DNA of 64,000 bases from Selenomonas sp. GACV-9 (GCA_900116485.1 FPAX01000001.1:558001-622000), one strand, 5' to 3'. Numbered from the stretch's first letter, positions 26,249-34,755 are shown. Numbers and translations are program-made. Notes: generated from the letters alone by a model not told the origin.

Positions 26249-27525
26249 CAGGAGAGATTTTCCCGCGCATATTCCTGCAGATTCTCTGTATTCTCTGCCA
26301 CCTCTTTGGCATAGGACTTGATATCCTGCGTCAATTGCTGCGTGTCGGCAACAGACATCTCCCCAAGCTTCCTGAACAACTTCTTATGCTGGGGCTGAAA
26401 CTCCATATCCTCATCGTATTTACGGAAAAGCAACCATATCATCTTGCGCCGCAGGAGTTTTTCGCGAAGGATATTCTCGCGCTCCTGCACCCAGGCCACC
26501 GCCAGGACCACCAGCAGCAAGATACCCATATAGCCAAGCAACGGATACATCCAAGTCACCAGCTGGGAGAAACCACCAAAGCTGCAAACATAGCCAAGCG
26601 CGACAATACCTATGAGGATCTTGCGCATCTTGCCCATATCACCGCCTGCAAAGCGCCGCGCCGTCGCATAGTAAAGGCTGAATGCCGTGTTGAAAATCAG
26701 TGCAAAGATGACCACCGCGTAGATAACGGCAAAGACTGGATGGATCTGATTGACCAATGTCAGCATCGGTATCTCGGCAGCCTTGACTGTGTCGAGATTG
26801 GCAAACAGCGCCAGCGAGGCACTGCCGACAATCAAGCCGATGATTGCCCCGCCCAGCGCACCGCCCTTTTCCGCATCGCCGATGCGCACGACAGAACCAC
26901 CGAGCACGAAGGCCATCGAAACGCCATTCATCACGCAAAGGGCAAAGTAATTGATGACGGCCAGATAAACATTGGGCATCGCCGGCCGCATTGTCGCTGA
27001 CACTTCATTGAGCAACGCAAAGTCATAGGACTTACCCCAGAACGTATAGCCCGTCACCAGCAGGATCATGACGACGATGATGGGGGTAAACACCCCGAGC
27101 ACCCGCGTGATCTTGTCAAAATCCAAGAACGCGATTACACAGACCAGCAGCGAACACGCTAAAGCACCGAGCCAGCTGGGCAAGCCGAACTGCTGCTGCA
27201 GATTCGCCCCAGCGCCAGCCACCATGACAAAGCCAACCACAAAACAGGACAGCACCAGCGTGACATCGATGATGCGCTGAATGATAGGATGGGCAATCTG
27301 CGCCAAGACCTCCTGATGGTTGTTCGACTGATAATGGGAACCAAGGGTCACGATGATGCGCCCAAAGATTATATTCAACAGACCCAGCACGACAACGCCC
27401 GCCAAGCCCGCTTCACCAAAACTCAAGAAATACTGCAGCAGATCCTGGCCCGAGGATAAGCCTGCCCCCACCAAAACACCAACATAGGCCATGGCAATTG
27501 CTATAGATTCCTTACTGAATTTCAT
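26248..27525 (-). CDS. YkvI-family membrane transporter
   Basis: 425 residues, about ten membrane helices in an APC/LeuT-like arrangement beginning AIAMAYVGVLVGAGLSSGQDL, the substrate-region helix of the YkvI/YkvI-like permeases, with a charged cytoplasmic C-terminal tail. Substrate unknown; relatives are annotated as branched-chain amino acid or generic transporters. ATG 27525 is preceded by AAAGGATGACCGG. Ends in a strong terminator. Confidence 0.78.
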   Translation of the reverse strand: MKFSKESIAIAMAYVGVLVGAGLSSGQDLLQYFLSFGEAGLAGVVVLGLLNIIFGRIIVTLGSHYQSNNHQEVLAQIAHPIIQRIIDVTLVLSCFVVGFVMVAGAGANLQQQFGLPSWLGALACSLLVCVIAFLDFDKITRVLGVFTPIIVVMILLVTGYTFWGKSYDFALLNEVSATMRPAMPNVYLAVINYFALCVMNGVSMAFVLGGSVVRIGDAEKGGALGGAIIGLIVGSASLALFANLDTVKAAEIPMLTLVNQIHPVFAVIYAVVIFALIFNTAFSLYYATARRFAGGDMGKMRKILIGIVALGYVCSFGGFSQLVTWMYPLLGYMGILLLVVLAVAWVQERENILREKLLRRKMIWLLFRKYDEDMEFQPQHKKLFRKLGEMSVADTQQLTQDIKSYAKEVAENTENLQEYARENLS

Positions 27526-27600
27526 CCGGTCATCCTTTCTTTTTATGTATTTTAAAACCATTTCTTATATATATTTTAACATATTTGTTATAGTAACGCA

Positions 27601-27649
27601 AAAAACAGACGGATCCCCCGTCAAATCGACCGGTAATCCGTCTGTTTTT
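27601..27649. terminator. Terminator after the acyl-CoA ligase gene
   Basis: Perfect 14-bp stem AAAAACAGACGGAT and its complement, with A- and T-runs. The loop contains CCGTCAAATCGACCGG, a degenerate form of the palindrome pair seen in other terminators. Confidence 0.9.
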
Positions 27650-29133
27650 CAGTCCTTCAATTCCCTATTGAATTCCGCCCAAATCTTTTTCTTGGCAATC
27701 TTGCCCGTTGTTGTCCGCGGCAGTTTGTCCATGACATGGAACTCGCGGGGAATCTTGTAGAGAGCCAGGTTGCTTTGCAGGTATTGCTTGAGCTCCCGCA
27801 CATTGACCGTCGCCCCCTGATGCACGCTGTAAAAGCAGGCGCCGACCTGACCACGCAGTTTATCCTCGATGCCGATGACGGCTGCCTCGTGAATGCCAGG
27901 GAACTGATAGATGACTTCCTCGACCTCACGGGGATAGACATTTTCGCCCATGCTGATGATCATGTCCTTGATGCGGTCGACGATGTAGATATAGCCATCT
28001 GCATCCGCCTTGGCCACATCACCCGTATGGAACCAGCCGCCGCGCATCGCATCATGGGTCACATCGGGAAGATTCCAATAGCCGAGCATCACATTCTCGC
28101 CCTTGACGATAAGCTCGCCGATTTCGCCGCAAGGCACCTCTTCGCCTTCTTCATCGATAAGTTTCCACTGCGTCCCTGGAACCGCCGGCCCACAGGAACC
28201 CACCTTGGTCTTGCCCAGCGGCGTCATCGTGACGATTGGGGATGTCTCCGAAAGGCCGTAAGCCTCACAGATATCAAGGCCAAACTTTGTCGTGAAATCC
28301 TGCTGGATCTTCAATGGCAGCGTCGTACCAGCACTGACCACAAGCCGCACCGACTTCATATCCTCCGGCGTACCGAGCTTCGTCAGCAAACTGCAGATTG
28401 AGGGCACAATATAAAGGTCGGTAATCCCCTCCTCACGGATCGTGCTGATAGTCGTCCGCGGCGTAAACGAATCGAGGATCACGATGGTCGCACCGACGCT
28501 CAACGTGTAGAACACCGCGCAGGTAAGCCCATAGCAGTGATACATCGGCAGCACGCAGAGTGCCTTATGCCCAGGCTTGCAGCCCATATAGTCAATCTGC
28601 TTGGTATTGAACAAGATATTGTGATGGGAAATGACTGCACCCTTCGGATTCCCCGTCGTTCCCGAGGTATAGATAATCTGGCACGGATTGTCGGCACTGA
28701 AGTACTCCGACAACTCCGGTGCCGGCTCAATGCCCGCCTGCGGTCTGCCAATCGAACGGATGTCATACTGCACGACCTTTAGCTGACAGCGCAGCTGCGC
28801 CAGGGCATCCACAAGATTCAGCGGCTGATAGGTAAGGAGCATCTTTATCCCAGCATCCTTGATGATATAGGCAATCTCGCGGCTGCTGAGCTGGAAATTC
28901 AGCGGCACGGCGATTGCCCCTAACGAAGTGATGCCCATATAGGCAAAGATGAACTCCGCACTGTTGCGCGTAAAGATGCCGACACGGTCACCCTGATGGA
29001 CACCCGCAGCATGAAGACGGTCGCGGCTGGCTTTCACGGCAGCCTGGAGCTCACGGTACGTAAACCGGCGCTCATGATCGACAATGGCCAAATCATTTGG
29101 CGCCCCTTGATAAATCAAATCATGGATAAGCAT
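27649..29133 (-). CDS. AMP-binding acyl-CoA ligase
   Basis: Activates a carboxylic acid to an acyl-adenylate and then a CoA thioester. 494 residues with the family signatures: IYTSGTTGNPKGAVISHHN (P-loop, A3), YGLSETSP (A5), GWFHTGDVAKADADGYIYIVDRIKDMI (A7-A8) and the catalytic lysine in TTGKIAKKK (A10). Closest in style to medium/long-chain fatty acyl-CoA ligases. Its promoter carries three FapR-like operators, consistent with lipid metabolism. Monocistronic. Confidence 0.92.
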   Translation of the reverse strand: MLIHDLIYQGAPNDLAIVDHERRFTYRELQAAVKASRDRLHAAGVHQGDRVGIFTRNSAEFIFAYMGITSLGAIAVPLNFQLSSREIAYIIKDAGIKMLLTYQPLNLVDALAQLRCQLKVVQYDIRSIGRPQAGIEPAPELSEYFSADNPCQIIYTSGTTGNPKGAVISHHNILFNTKQIDYMGCKPGHKALCVLPMYHCYGLTCAVFYTLSVGATIVILDSFTPRTTISTIREEGITDLYIVPSICSLLTKLGTPEDMKSVRLVVSAGTTLPLKIQQDFTTKFGLDICEAYGLSETSPIVTMTPLGKTKVGSCGPAVPGTQWKLIDEEGEEVPCGEIGELIVKGENVMLGYWNLPDVTHDAMRGGWFHTGDVAKADADGYIYIVDRIKDMIISMGENVYPREVEEVIYQFPGIHEAAVIGIEDKLRGQVGACFYSVHQGATVNVRELKQYLQSNLALYKIPREFHVMDKLPRTTTGKIAKKKIWAEFNRELKD

Positions 29134-29162
29134 GTTATCACTCTTTTCTTCTTAAACAAAAA

Positions 29163-29215
29163 TTGGCACCTGGTACCAATTTAGTACCTGCTATCAATTT
29201 TATACCAGGTACTAA
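29163..29215 (-). promoter_or_regulatory. Three tandem FapR-like operators
   Basis: 17-bp imperfect palindromes at 29163-29179 (TTGGCACCTGGTACCAA), 29181-29197 (TTAGTACCTGCTATCAA) and 29199-29215 (TTTATACCAGGTACTAA), at exact 18-base intervals. The half-site TTAGTACC and 17-bp length match the FapR operator as I recall it from Bacillus; FapR responds to malonyl-CoA. No fapR gene is in the window. Confidence 0.7.
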
Positions 29216-29225
29216 TTTTTGTCAA
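29197..29225 (-). promoter_or_regulatory. Promoter of the acyl-CoA ligase gene
   Basis: Minus strand TTGACA (29220-29225), 17-base spacer, TAAAAT (29197-29202). The third operator fills the spacer and the other two cover the start region, so repression would be direct. Confidence 0.8.
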
Positions 29226-29306
29226 AGGATATTCTGTTCAGCTGTCGAATAAAGTCTATATACCCTTGGAAATCTTCACCCATAAGAAAGGAGCTGCAAC
29301 TATCCT

Positions 29307-29762
29307 ATGGCTATCATCCACAGCGGCGACATCGTCTACGTCAAACGTACCGGCTACCGGCACTTCGGCATCTACACCGGCGATGCGCAGGTCATCCACT
29401 ATCACAAGGAACGGAATCCGCTGCTCAGCGATGGCATCATTGCCGAGACTACGCTCGCTGAATTCAGGGGCAGCAGCGACACCATCTATGTGCTGAACGC
29501 TACGACCCCAGCAGGAACTGCACTATTCGACTGGCTGATACATCGTCTGGCAGGCGGCGATGTCGAACTTTTCTCGCCGCAGGAAACCGTCATGCGTGCC
29601 CGCAGCAAGCTCGGCGAGCACGGCTACAGCCTGCTGCTCAACAACTGCGAGCATTTTGCCCTATGGTGCAAGACCGGTATCGCCCAGTCCGCCCAGACCG
29701 ACTATCTGCTCGAATGCTTGCAGATGCTCATGCCGCCCCTGCCCCAAAACAAAGAAGACTGA
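29307..29762 (+). CDS. LRAT/NlpC-P60-superfamily protein
   Basis: 151 residues of the lecithin-retinol acyltransferase-like branch of circularly permuted papain-like enzymes: GDIVYVKRTGYRHFGIYTGD holds the catalytic histidine, and NNCEHFALWCKTG holds the nucleophile cysteine (C in NCEHFA). Bacterial members are thought to act as acyltransferases, thioesterases or amidases; the substrate is unknown. ATG 29307 follows AAAGGAG. Transcribed divergently from the acyl-CoA ligase gene, whose operators lie between. Its last codons form part of its terminator. Confidence 0.85.
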   Translation: MAIIHSGDIVYVKRTGYRHFGIYTGDAQVIHYHKERNPLLSDGIIAETTLAEFRGSSDTIYVLNATTPAGTALFDWLIHRLAGGDVELFSPQETVMRARSKLGEHGYSLLLNNCEHFALWCKTGIAQSAQTDYLLECLQMLMPPLPQNKED

Positions 29763-29796
29763 CCCGTCAATTGACCGGTCAGTCTTCTTTGTTTTC
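29747..29796. terminator. Bidirectional terminator with palindrome tip
   Basis: A 19-bp perfect stem, AAAACAAAGAAGACTGACC (29747-29765) and complement (29778-29796), around CGTCAATTGACC. TTGACCGGTCAG at 29771-29782 forms the tip. It overlaps the end of the LRAT-like coding region. Confidence 0.92.
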
Positions 29797-29805
29797 AGTC
29801 CTACA

Positions 29806-30522
29806 TTATTCCTGCGGCATGGCCAGATAATCATGGCCTTCCTCACCAAATAGGCTCTCGCCCGAGAACAGCTTGATGGGCACAAGCGTAAGCAATCCGA
29901 TAAAGAAATAGCCACATGACATCGGCATCAAAGCCAGGATACGGGTAGCTTCCCAAAAGCTTCTGCCCTGTTTTATTTCCTGCTTGAGCAGATAGCACAG
30001 CCATATCAGCACCAAAATCGAGGGAATAAATGGCGCTATCACAGCAGTCATCTGTCCCACCCCATGCGTAAGGATTGCCACACCGAAGAACATGTTGAAT
30101 ACAAACGTTAACGCATACGTCGCCACAATATAAATGAGATACTTTTTATAATCGGTAAAAATCTTGAACCGATGACGATTCACAAATACAGCCGCGATTA
30201 TCCAGACAACGGCTCCTGCGATGCCAACGAATTGACCAATCATGCATAAGATAAACATGTTAACGAGAGCACTAAGCAGGATGCGAAAGAAGAAATGCCA
30301 CACTTTATTCCGATAATTGATATAAATCATCATAATGATAGCTGGAATCATAACCACTAACATAGCCAAGGATGGCAGTAATGAACTATCATGCGACATA
30401 CCATTTGTTACAAAGCTCACTGTGCGCCACAAACATACAACCTGAATAGCCACTAACATCAAAATAAATTTGTTGCACCATGACTCATCTTCAGAAAAAC
30501 TACTTTGACTTAAAGTACTCAT
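29806..30522 (-). CDS. Multi-pass membrane protein, paralogue of the gene at 33165-33881
   Basis: 238 residues with about six hydrophobic helices. No family recognised. It shares with its paralogue the N-terminal SWC(N/K)K block, YNYRNKVWHFFFR-like central loop, AAVFVNRHRF, and the C-terminal FSGESLFGEEGHDYLAMPQE. The charged, conserved C-terminus is the likely functional tail. ATG 30522 is preceded by AGGAGG. Function unknown. Confidence 0.6.
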   Translation of the reverse strand: MSTLSQSSFSEDESWCNKFILMLVAIQVVCLWRTVSFVTNGMSHDSSLLPSLAMLVVMIPAIIMMIYINYRNKVWHFFFRILLSALVNMFILCMIGQFVGIAGAVVWIIAAVFVNRHRFKIFTDYKKYLIYIVATYALTFVFNMFFGVAILTHGVGQMTAVIAPFIPSILVLIWLCYLLKQEIKQGRSFWEATRILALMPMSCGYFFIGLLTLVPIKLFSGESLFGEEGHDYLAMPQE

Positions 30523-30569
30523 TGAATAACCTCCTAGTTCTACCTCTTCAGTCAATTTTCATTTTTCAT

Positions 30570-30645
30570 GATAAGTCGTGTAAATTAGATAATAGCCAGC
30601 TGGCAATTAAACTTCCATTAGTGTTGCACGTTCCCCTAACGAAAA
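30570..30645 (-). promoter_or_regulatory. Upstream region shared with the Sel1-repeat gene
   Basis: TGATAAGTCGTGTAAATTAG and downstream bases align with 26118-26195 (TGATAAATCGGGCAAATTAG), continuing through ATTAAAnTnnCATTA. Likely a common promoter or regulator site; its boxes are not standard. Confidence 0.45.
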
Positions 30646-30661
30646 TTTAACGCATTGCTCA

Positions 30662-31057
30662 TCAACGTGATTGCAGCATATTGAGCATCAACGCTGCCGT
30701 TTCAGCACTGGCAAGTTTTTCGGTTTCGTCTGTCCCAATCTTGCCCAATTTTTCCACCTGCGTACTCAGTATCGTCGGATTCTCTTCTGGATGTGCCGCA
30801 TGGGTCTTGTTCTGCGACACGATGCGATTCCCCTCATAAACGGTCGTAAGCACCGATCCATCCGACATGACTTGCGTGACAACGGTAGTATCCTCACCGC
30901 TGTTGTCATCCGTATCGCGAATGCCGCCGCCCGTCTCCAGCTGGCGGAGCATATGGGAAAACGTCGTTTTGGCCACCGGGGTCTTATCCCGCTTCGACGA
31001 CTCTGTTTCTGCGGCACCTGGATTCCACAGCACCGCTTTTGTTGCTTGAATCTCCAT
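30662..31057 (-). CDS. Hypothetical protein
   Basis: 131 residues, hydrophilic, no membrane segment or signal peptide; low-complexity N-terminal half and a short predicted helical C-terminus (AETAALMLNMLQ). No family recognised. ATG 31057 is preceded by AAAGGAGG. Upstream on the minus strand is GCCGATAT, identical to the -10 of flagellar sigma-D promoters in Bacillus, but no TAAA lies at the right distance, so flagellar control is only a hint. Confidence 0.5.
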   Translation of the reverse strand: MEIQATKAVLWNPGAAETESSKRDKTPVAKTTFSHMLRQLETGGGIRDTDDNSGEDTTVVTQVMSDGSVLTTVYEGNRIVSQNKTHAAHPEENPTILSTQVEKLGKIGTDETEKLASAETAALMLNMLQSR

Positions 31058-31191
31058 ACAATCCTCCTTTACTAACACGTTCTCCTATATATATCGGCGA
31101 AAAACAGATTTTAATAAGGGCGCATGTCGCATATATTTCCATAGACATGCCCTCACTATGAACCATAGGAAAACAACAGTGCCCCCGCGTC

Positions 31192-31761
31192 TCACTCTAT
31201 GCGAATCGAGGCCATAGCTTTTTCGGCTATGGCTTCCATAGTCTTATCATCCGTCCAATACCCAAACGTTATCATCCAATATTCCTGTCCCATTTGGAGA
31301 CCTAAGCACTCAAGCCGTAAAGAATCACCATCTTCGTCGCGCAGGCCGATTTCAAAATAGTCCATCTCTCTGCCATTGATGGTTCTTTTTTCTGCACGTT
31401 TCAACACAGGATTATTCTTCCGTACCTTGGCAAAGTCATCCAGGAATCGCGACATGGTAAATTTCACCCGCACATTGGGATTTATCATCGTGCCATGATG
31501 TATTGACACCAACATGCGTGAGCCCAGATGCTTATATATTTTCTGATTCTTTACATTGGCATCATCGCTTCGTTCCTGCTGGACTTCCAATTCTCCGGGC
31601 AGCTCCAGCGACAATGACCTGCCATCATCCTGTGGCAGGGATAACGTACGCCAGCCGATTTCCTCCTGCGCATCATCTTGTCGCTCCCCACCACAGCCTG
31701 CTGCCGCCACGATTACTATCAACACAGCAAGAACTGCTGCCATCTTTCCTATCCATCTCAT
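31192..31761 (-). CDS. Putative lipoprotein
   Basis: 189 residues with a lipoprotein signal (VLIVIVAAAGC). The mature part ends in a pattern WMITFGYWTDDKTMEAIAEKAMASIRIE that recurs in the two genes upstream, suggesting a diverged family of exported beta-rich proteins (PsbP/DUF-like). Last gene of a three-gene unit, 5 bases after its neighbour. Function unknown. Confidence 0.65.
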   Translation of the reverse strand: MRWIGKMAAVLAVLIVIVAAAGCGGERQDDAQEEIGWRTLSLPQDDGRSLSLELPGELEVQQERSDDANVKNQKIYKHLGSRMLVSIHHGTMINPNVRVKFTMSRFLDDFAKVRKNNPVLKRAEKRTINGREMDYFEIGLRDEDGDSLRLECLGLQMGQEYWMITFGYWTDDKTMEAIAEKAMASIRIE

Positions 31762-31766
31762 TTTGC

Positions 31767-32327
31767 TTACTGAGCCTCCACCTTTTCCGTCCGCTTGCTG
31801 TCCTGCAGGCTTTTTATGCTGCGCAGCGCGTCATCCCGTGCCGTCTCGCTGCCAGCATGATAGAAATACGTCACGATATACCTATTATGACTGATGAGGT
31901 AAGATGCTGCCACCATATCATAGGCTTTTCCATCCTTTTGACCGCTGAATTCATATTTCCAAACTGGATAATCATCCACCCATATAAGCTGCGCATCCTT
32001 CAGCACCACATCTTTGACCTTATAGCGCGCTAACGTCTTATATACGCGCTCAGGCGGAGTAGGATCTGTCAGCTCCACAGGTTTATCTCCCAAGGGCTGT
32101 AAATGTGCATCAACAAAAAAGCGGTCACATTTGGCCTGCCAAAACCTGCAGCCCTCATCTTCCTGCAATGATGCCTGCAATTCCTGCGGCACACTGATTT
32201 CTATCTGCTTGGTATCATTTACCGCCAAACAAGACGACGGCCAGAACACCTCTGGAAAAAAGACATGCTTGATACAGGCCAAGCCCCAAAGCAAACAAGC
32301 AAAAATAAATATACGCGTACACTTCAC
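31767..32327 (-). CDS. Exported protein, related to its two neighbours
   Basis: 186 residues with an N-terminal hydrophobic segment (IFIFACLLWGLACI). The C-terminal half (VWKYEFSGQKDGKAYDMVAASYLISHNRYIVTYFYHAGS ... DDALRSIKSL) parallels the neighbouring proteins. No catalytic motif. Middle gene of the three-gene unit. Confidence 0.55.
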   Translation of the reverse strand: MKCTRIFIFACLLWGLACIKHVFFPEVFWPSSCLAVNDTKQIEISVPQELQASLQEDEGCRFWQAKCDRFFVDAHLQPLGDKPVELTDPTPPERVYKTLARYKVKDVVLKDAQLIWVDDYPVWKYEFSGQKDGKAYDMVAASYLISHNRYIVTYFYHAGSETARDDALRSIKSLQDSKRTEKVEAQ

Positions 32328-32336
32328 CTTCCCTCA

Positions 32337-32909
32337 TCAATTTATCGCTATGCTTTCAACAACTCGTTCAATCGCCGCCTTCGCCTCCTCATCATCCTTG
32401 GCACATTGAAAATAAAAGAGCCAGACATCCCGTCCCGCTTGAAAGCCTAAGCATTCCTTGCGGTCGTTTCCATCCACACCCTCGATGATATGCAGCGGCT
32501 TGTTGCCCGCTAAGCGAATGCCCTCGCCCTGTACGTCAAAATTGCCCGCTGCCTGAGGGAATGCCTGCCGGAATCCGGCCAAATCAAAACGAGGCGCAGG
32601 CGCTGCTGTTTCTAATACGCCATGCAGAATCCGTATCTGATATCCGTCCGCTGCTGCCTCATACTCGCCCAAGCTCACATACGGCGCAGCTGCTGCCTGC
32701 TGTTTCTTATCTGGCTGCACAGGCAAATAAATCGAAAATGTCCGTCCGTCACGCATCGTCTCGGCCACGGGATAACATAGAGAAAAATCATCCACTGCCG
32801 TCATCTCCGGCGCCCCAGTCTGCCAAATCCAGCTCCCGGGTATCACCTCATATAGGAACATCATTACCGCACCAATCGTTCCCAGCCATTGATTCATCCA
32901 CGAAAACAT
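32337..32909 (-). CDS. Exported or membrane-anchored protein, related to its two neighbours
   Basis: 190 residues with an N-terminal membrane anchor (LGTIGAVMMFLYEVIPGSWIW) and the same C-terminal organisation as the two following genes (DVWLFYFQCAKDDEEAKAAIERVVESIAIN). First gene of the unit. Its upstream region has a weak version of the TGATA-TC-AAATTA element found before the Sel1 and membrane-protein genes. Confidence 0.55.
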   Translation of the reverse strand: MFSWMNQWLGTIGAVMMFLYEVIPGSWIWQTGAPEMTAVDDFSLCYPVAETMRDGRTFSIYLPVQPDKKQQAAAAPYVSLGEYEAAADGYQIRILHGVLETAAPAPRFDLAGFRQAFPQAAGNFDVQGEGIRLAGNKPLHIIEGVDGNDRKECLGFQAGRDVWLFYFQCAKDDEEAKAAIERVVESIAIN

Positions 32910-32986
32910 CCTTTCAGCTTATTTTCATTTATGATACCTCCCCCAAATTAAGGCGCACCTAGTCTCTTCTTAATATCACATTAAGA

Positions 32987-33013
32987 AAAGCCCCACGCTT
33001 ACCGTGAGGCTTT
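32987..33013 (-). terminator. Terminator downstream of the second membrane protein
   Basis: AAAGCC-CACG and CGTG-GGCTTT arms, followed on the minus strand by TTTTCTTAA. The bases from 33014 to 33117 show nothing recognisable. Confidence 0.75.
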
Positions 33014-33117
33014 CCTCGTTCAACTGGCAAAACTGCCTATCTGCTTGTCATTTTCTTGTCTTGCACGCAGCATGCGACTGGGGCAAAGCTTATTCCAGCC
33101 GTCTCAAAGCGAACGAT

Positions 33118-33144
33118 AATTGACCGGTCAATTTGACTTGTCAA
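33118..33144. repeat. Adjacent palindrome pair (CG and TT centres)
   Basis: TTGACCGGTCAA (33120-33131) followed directly by TTGACTTGTCAA (33133-33144). The same pair, in reverse order, is at 40173-40196. Confidence 0.9.
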
Positions 33145-33164
33145 GATCCCCCTAAAGAAAACAA

Positions 33165-33881
33165 TTATTTTTGCGGCATTACGAGATAATCATTTCCCTC
33201 CTCACCAAAAAGGCTTTCGCCCGAGAAGAATTTCACGGGCACAATGGTAAGCAAGCCGATGAGGAAATAGATAAAGGCCACGGGAATCAGCGCCACAATG
33301 CGCGTCGCCTCGAAGAACGTTCTCCCTTTCTGTATCTCCTGCATGAGCAAATGATAGAACCAGCCGAGCAGCGCCATGCTGATGGCAAACGAACCAAGCT
33401 GAATCAGCGGCCACATCTCCGGCTTATGGAAAAAGAGCCGCATCACGGCCAATCTGAGGCCAGCCGTCAGGATATACGTTGCCACGATATAGCTGATATA
33501 GTTTTTATACCGCAGAAATACTGCAAACCGCCGGCGATTGACAAAGACAGCGGCCACCACCCAAACGATTGCCGCGGCAACACCAATAGAATAAGCGGCC
33601 ATCACCAATAAAATCACATTGCCCATGACACTTAACAGCAACCGGAATAAAAAGTGCCAGACCTTATTCTTATAATTGACATATATCGCCAGGATCAGGA
33701 ACAAAATGACAGCTATTACTGTTACTATATTGAACAGCATAGCAGTATCACCATCCCCTTTCCCCGTCATAAACAGGAACGATTTCCCCATACTCAGGGT
33801 CTGGACAATTGCCAGCGCCAAAATCCATTTTTTGCACCAGCTTACATCAGATGAATTGGTGCGTTCACAAAAAGTACTCAC
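33165..33881 (-). CDS. Multi-pass membrane protein, paralogue of the gene at 29806-30522
   Basis: 238 residues, about six hydrophobic helices, ending FSGESLFGEEGNDYLVMPQK. The start is a GTG at 33881: AGGAGG lies upstream, and only from here does the N-terminus (MSTFCERTNSSDVSWCKK) align with its paralogue (MSTLSQSSFSEDESWCNK). No known family; both are likely recent duplicates of one accessory gene. A -10-like TATAAT lies upstream. Confidence 0.6.
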   Translation of the reverse strand: MSTFCERTNSSDVSWCKKWILALAIVQTLSMGKSFLFMTGKGDGDTAMLFNIVTVIAVILFLILAIYVNYKNKVWHFLFRLLLSVMGNVILLVMAAYSIGVAAAIVWVVAAVFVNRRRFAVFLRYKNYISYIVATYILTAGLRLAVMRLFFHKPEMWPLIQLGSFAISMALLGWFYHLLMQEIQKGRTFFEATRIVALIPVAFIYFLIGLLTIVPVKFFSGESLFGEEGNDYLVMPQK

Positions 33882-33961
33882 AATAAGCCTCCTTTGATTT
33901 TGCAACGTGAAACAATCCGTATTATACCCTTTAATTCTTATAGTTTACTTAACGTTTCCCA

Positions 33962-33973
33962 TTGACCGGTCAA
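33962..33973. repeat. TTGACCGGTCAA palindrome
   Basis: Full 12-base copy between the membrane protein promoter and the DUF488 gene terminator. Confidence 0.85.
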
Positions 33974-33993
33974 CCTTCCGTAAAAATACAACG

Positions 33994-34032
33994 AGCGGCC
34001 TGACAAGTCAAAATCTGACTTGTCAAACCGCC
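33994..34032 (-). terminator. DUF488 terminator made from two palindromes
   Basis: CTGACAAGTCAA (34000-34011) and CTGACTTGTCAA (34015-34026) pair with each other inside a GCGG/CCGC clamp. The minus strand continues TCGTTGTATTTTT. Confidence 0.8.
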
Positions 34033-34037
34033 CATTC

Positions 34038-34403
34038 TTACATATTCCGCCGCAGCCACTCCCGCAGCACCAGTACATGATTTTCCTGCTCGTTTTTCGC
34101 CGCATACACTAAGGTCACATTCTGCGCCGCTAACAGCTCTCGGCAATGGGCAGCAAAGGCCGCCGCCCCTTCACTAGCTGCCAGTTCTTCCTGGTAGGCC
34201 TCCGCAAAGCCATCAAAGGGCATCTCGCCTTGATGATACAAGCGCCGGATTTCGGTACTAGGCGTAATGACCTTGGCCCATTCATCGAGATGAGCCGCTT
34301 CCTTCTTGATGCCTCGCGGCCACAATCTATCCACCAATATCCGGTATCCATCACTTTCCTTCGCTGGTTCATAGATGCGCTTAAGTAAAATCTTGTTCTC
34401 CAT
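34038..34403 (-). CDS. DUF488-family protein
   Basis: 121 residues starting LLKRIYEPAKESDGYRILVDRLWPRGIKKE, the hallmark of DUF488 (YeaO-like), with DEWAKVITPSTEIRRLYH following. Biochemical role unknown; structures suggest a small-molecule or nucleic-acid binding fold. ATG 34403 follows AAAGGAATAACC, 4 bases after the ArsC-like stop. Third gene of a compact unit. Confidence 0.88.
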   Translation of the reverse strand: MENKILLKRIYEPAKESDGYRILVDRLWPRGIKKEAAHLDEWAKVITPSTEIRRLYHQGEMPFDGFAEAYQEELAASEGAAAFAAHCRELLAAQNVTLVYAAKNEQENHVLVLREWLRRNM

Positions 34404-34407
34404 TCGG

Positions 34408-34755
34408 TTATTCCTTTGCTGCCTGCCAGCTTTTCCAAATCTCCGGCTCATAACCAACGGTTGACTCTTTGCCGTTCCTTACCACCGGTGTCTTTATGAC
34501 CTGCTGATTCTCCAGAAGCGTCTCCAGCTTATCGGCCATATAGCTTACGCGGGCTAAGGCATCTTTATCCTTGCAATCCGGATTGATCATCCCACCGATG
34601 CCTCCATGGGCCCTGGCCACGGACTGGAATTCGCCTTTGCTCATGCCCTTGTCCAGCAGGTCGACAAACTGGAACTTTATTCCGCGCTCCTTAAAGAACC
34701 GCTGGGCTTTCTTCGTATCGTTACACTTCTTGGTGCCGAAAATCTGTATATTCAT
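34408..34755 (-). CDS. ArsC/Spx-family reductase-like protein
   Basis: 115 residues with a thioredoxin-like fold: NIQIFGTKKCNDTKKAQRFF has the single N-terminal cysteine of the ArsC/YffB family, and VIKTPVVRNGKESTVGYEPE is the cis-proline region. It lacks the CxxC of Spx. Arsenate reduction is not implied since no ars genes are near. Overlaps the upstream gene by 35 bases. Confidence 0.85.
   Translation of the reverse strand: MNIQIFGTKKCNDTKKAQRFFKERGIKFQFVDLLDKGMSKGEFQSVARAHGGIGGMINPDCKDKDALARVSYMADKLETLLENQQVIKTPVVRNGKESTVGYEPEIWKSWQAAKE

Noticed and set aside
31080..31130. Flagellar sigma-D promoter
   Set aside because: GCCGATAT is present on the minus strand but TAAA is 11, not about 15, bases away.
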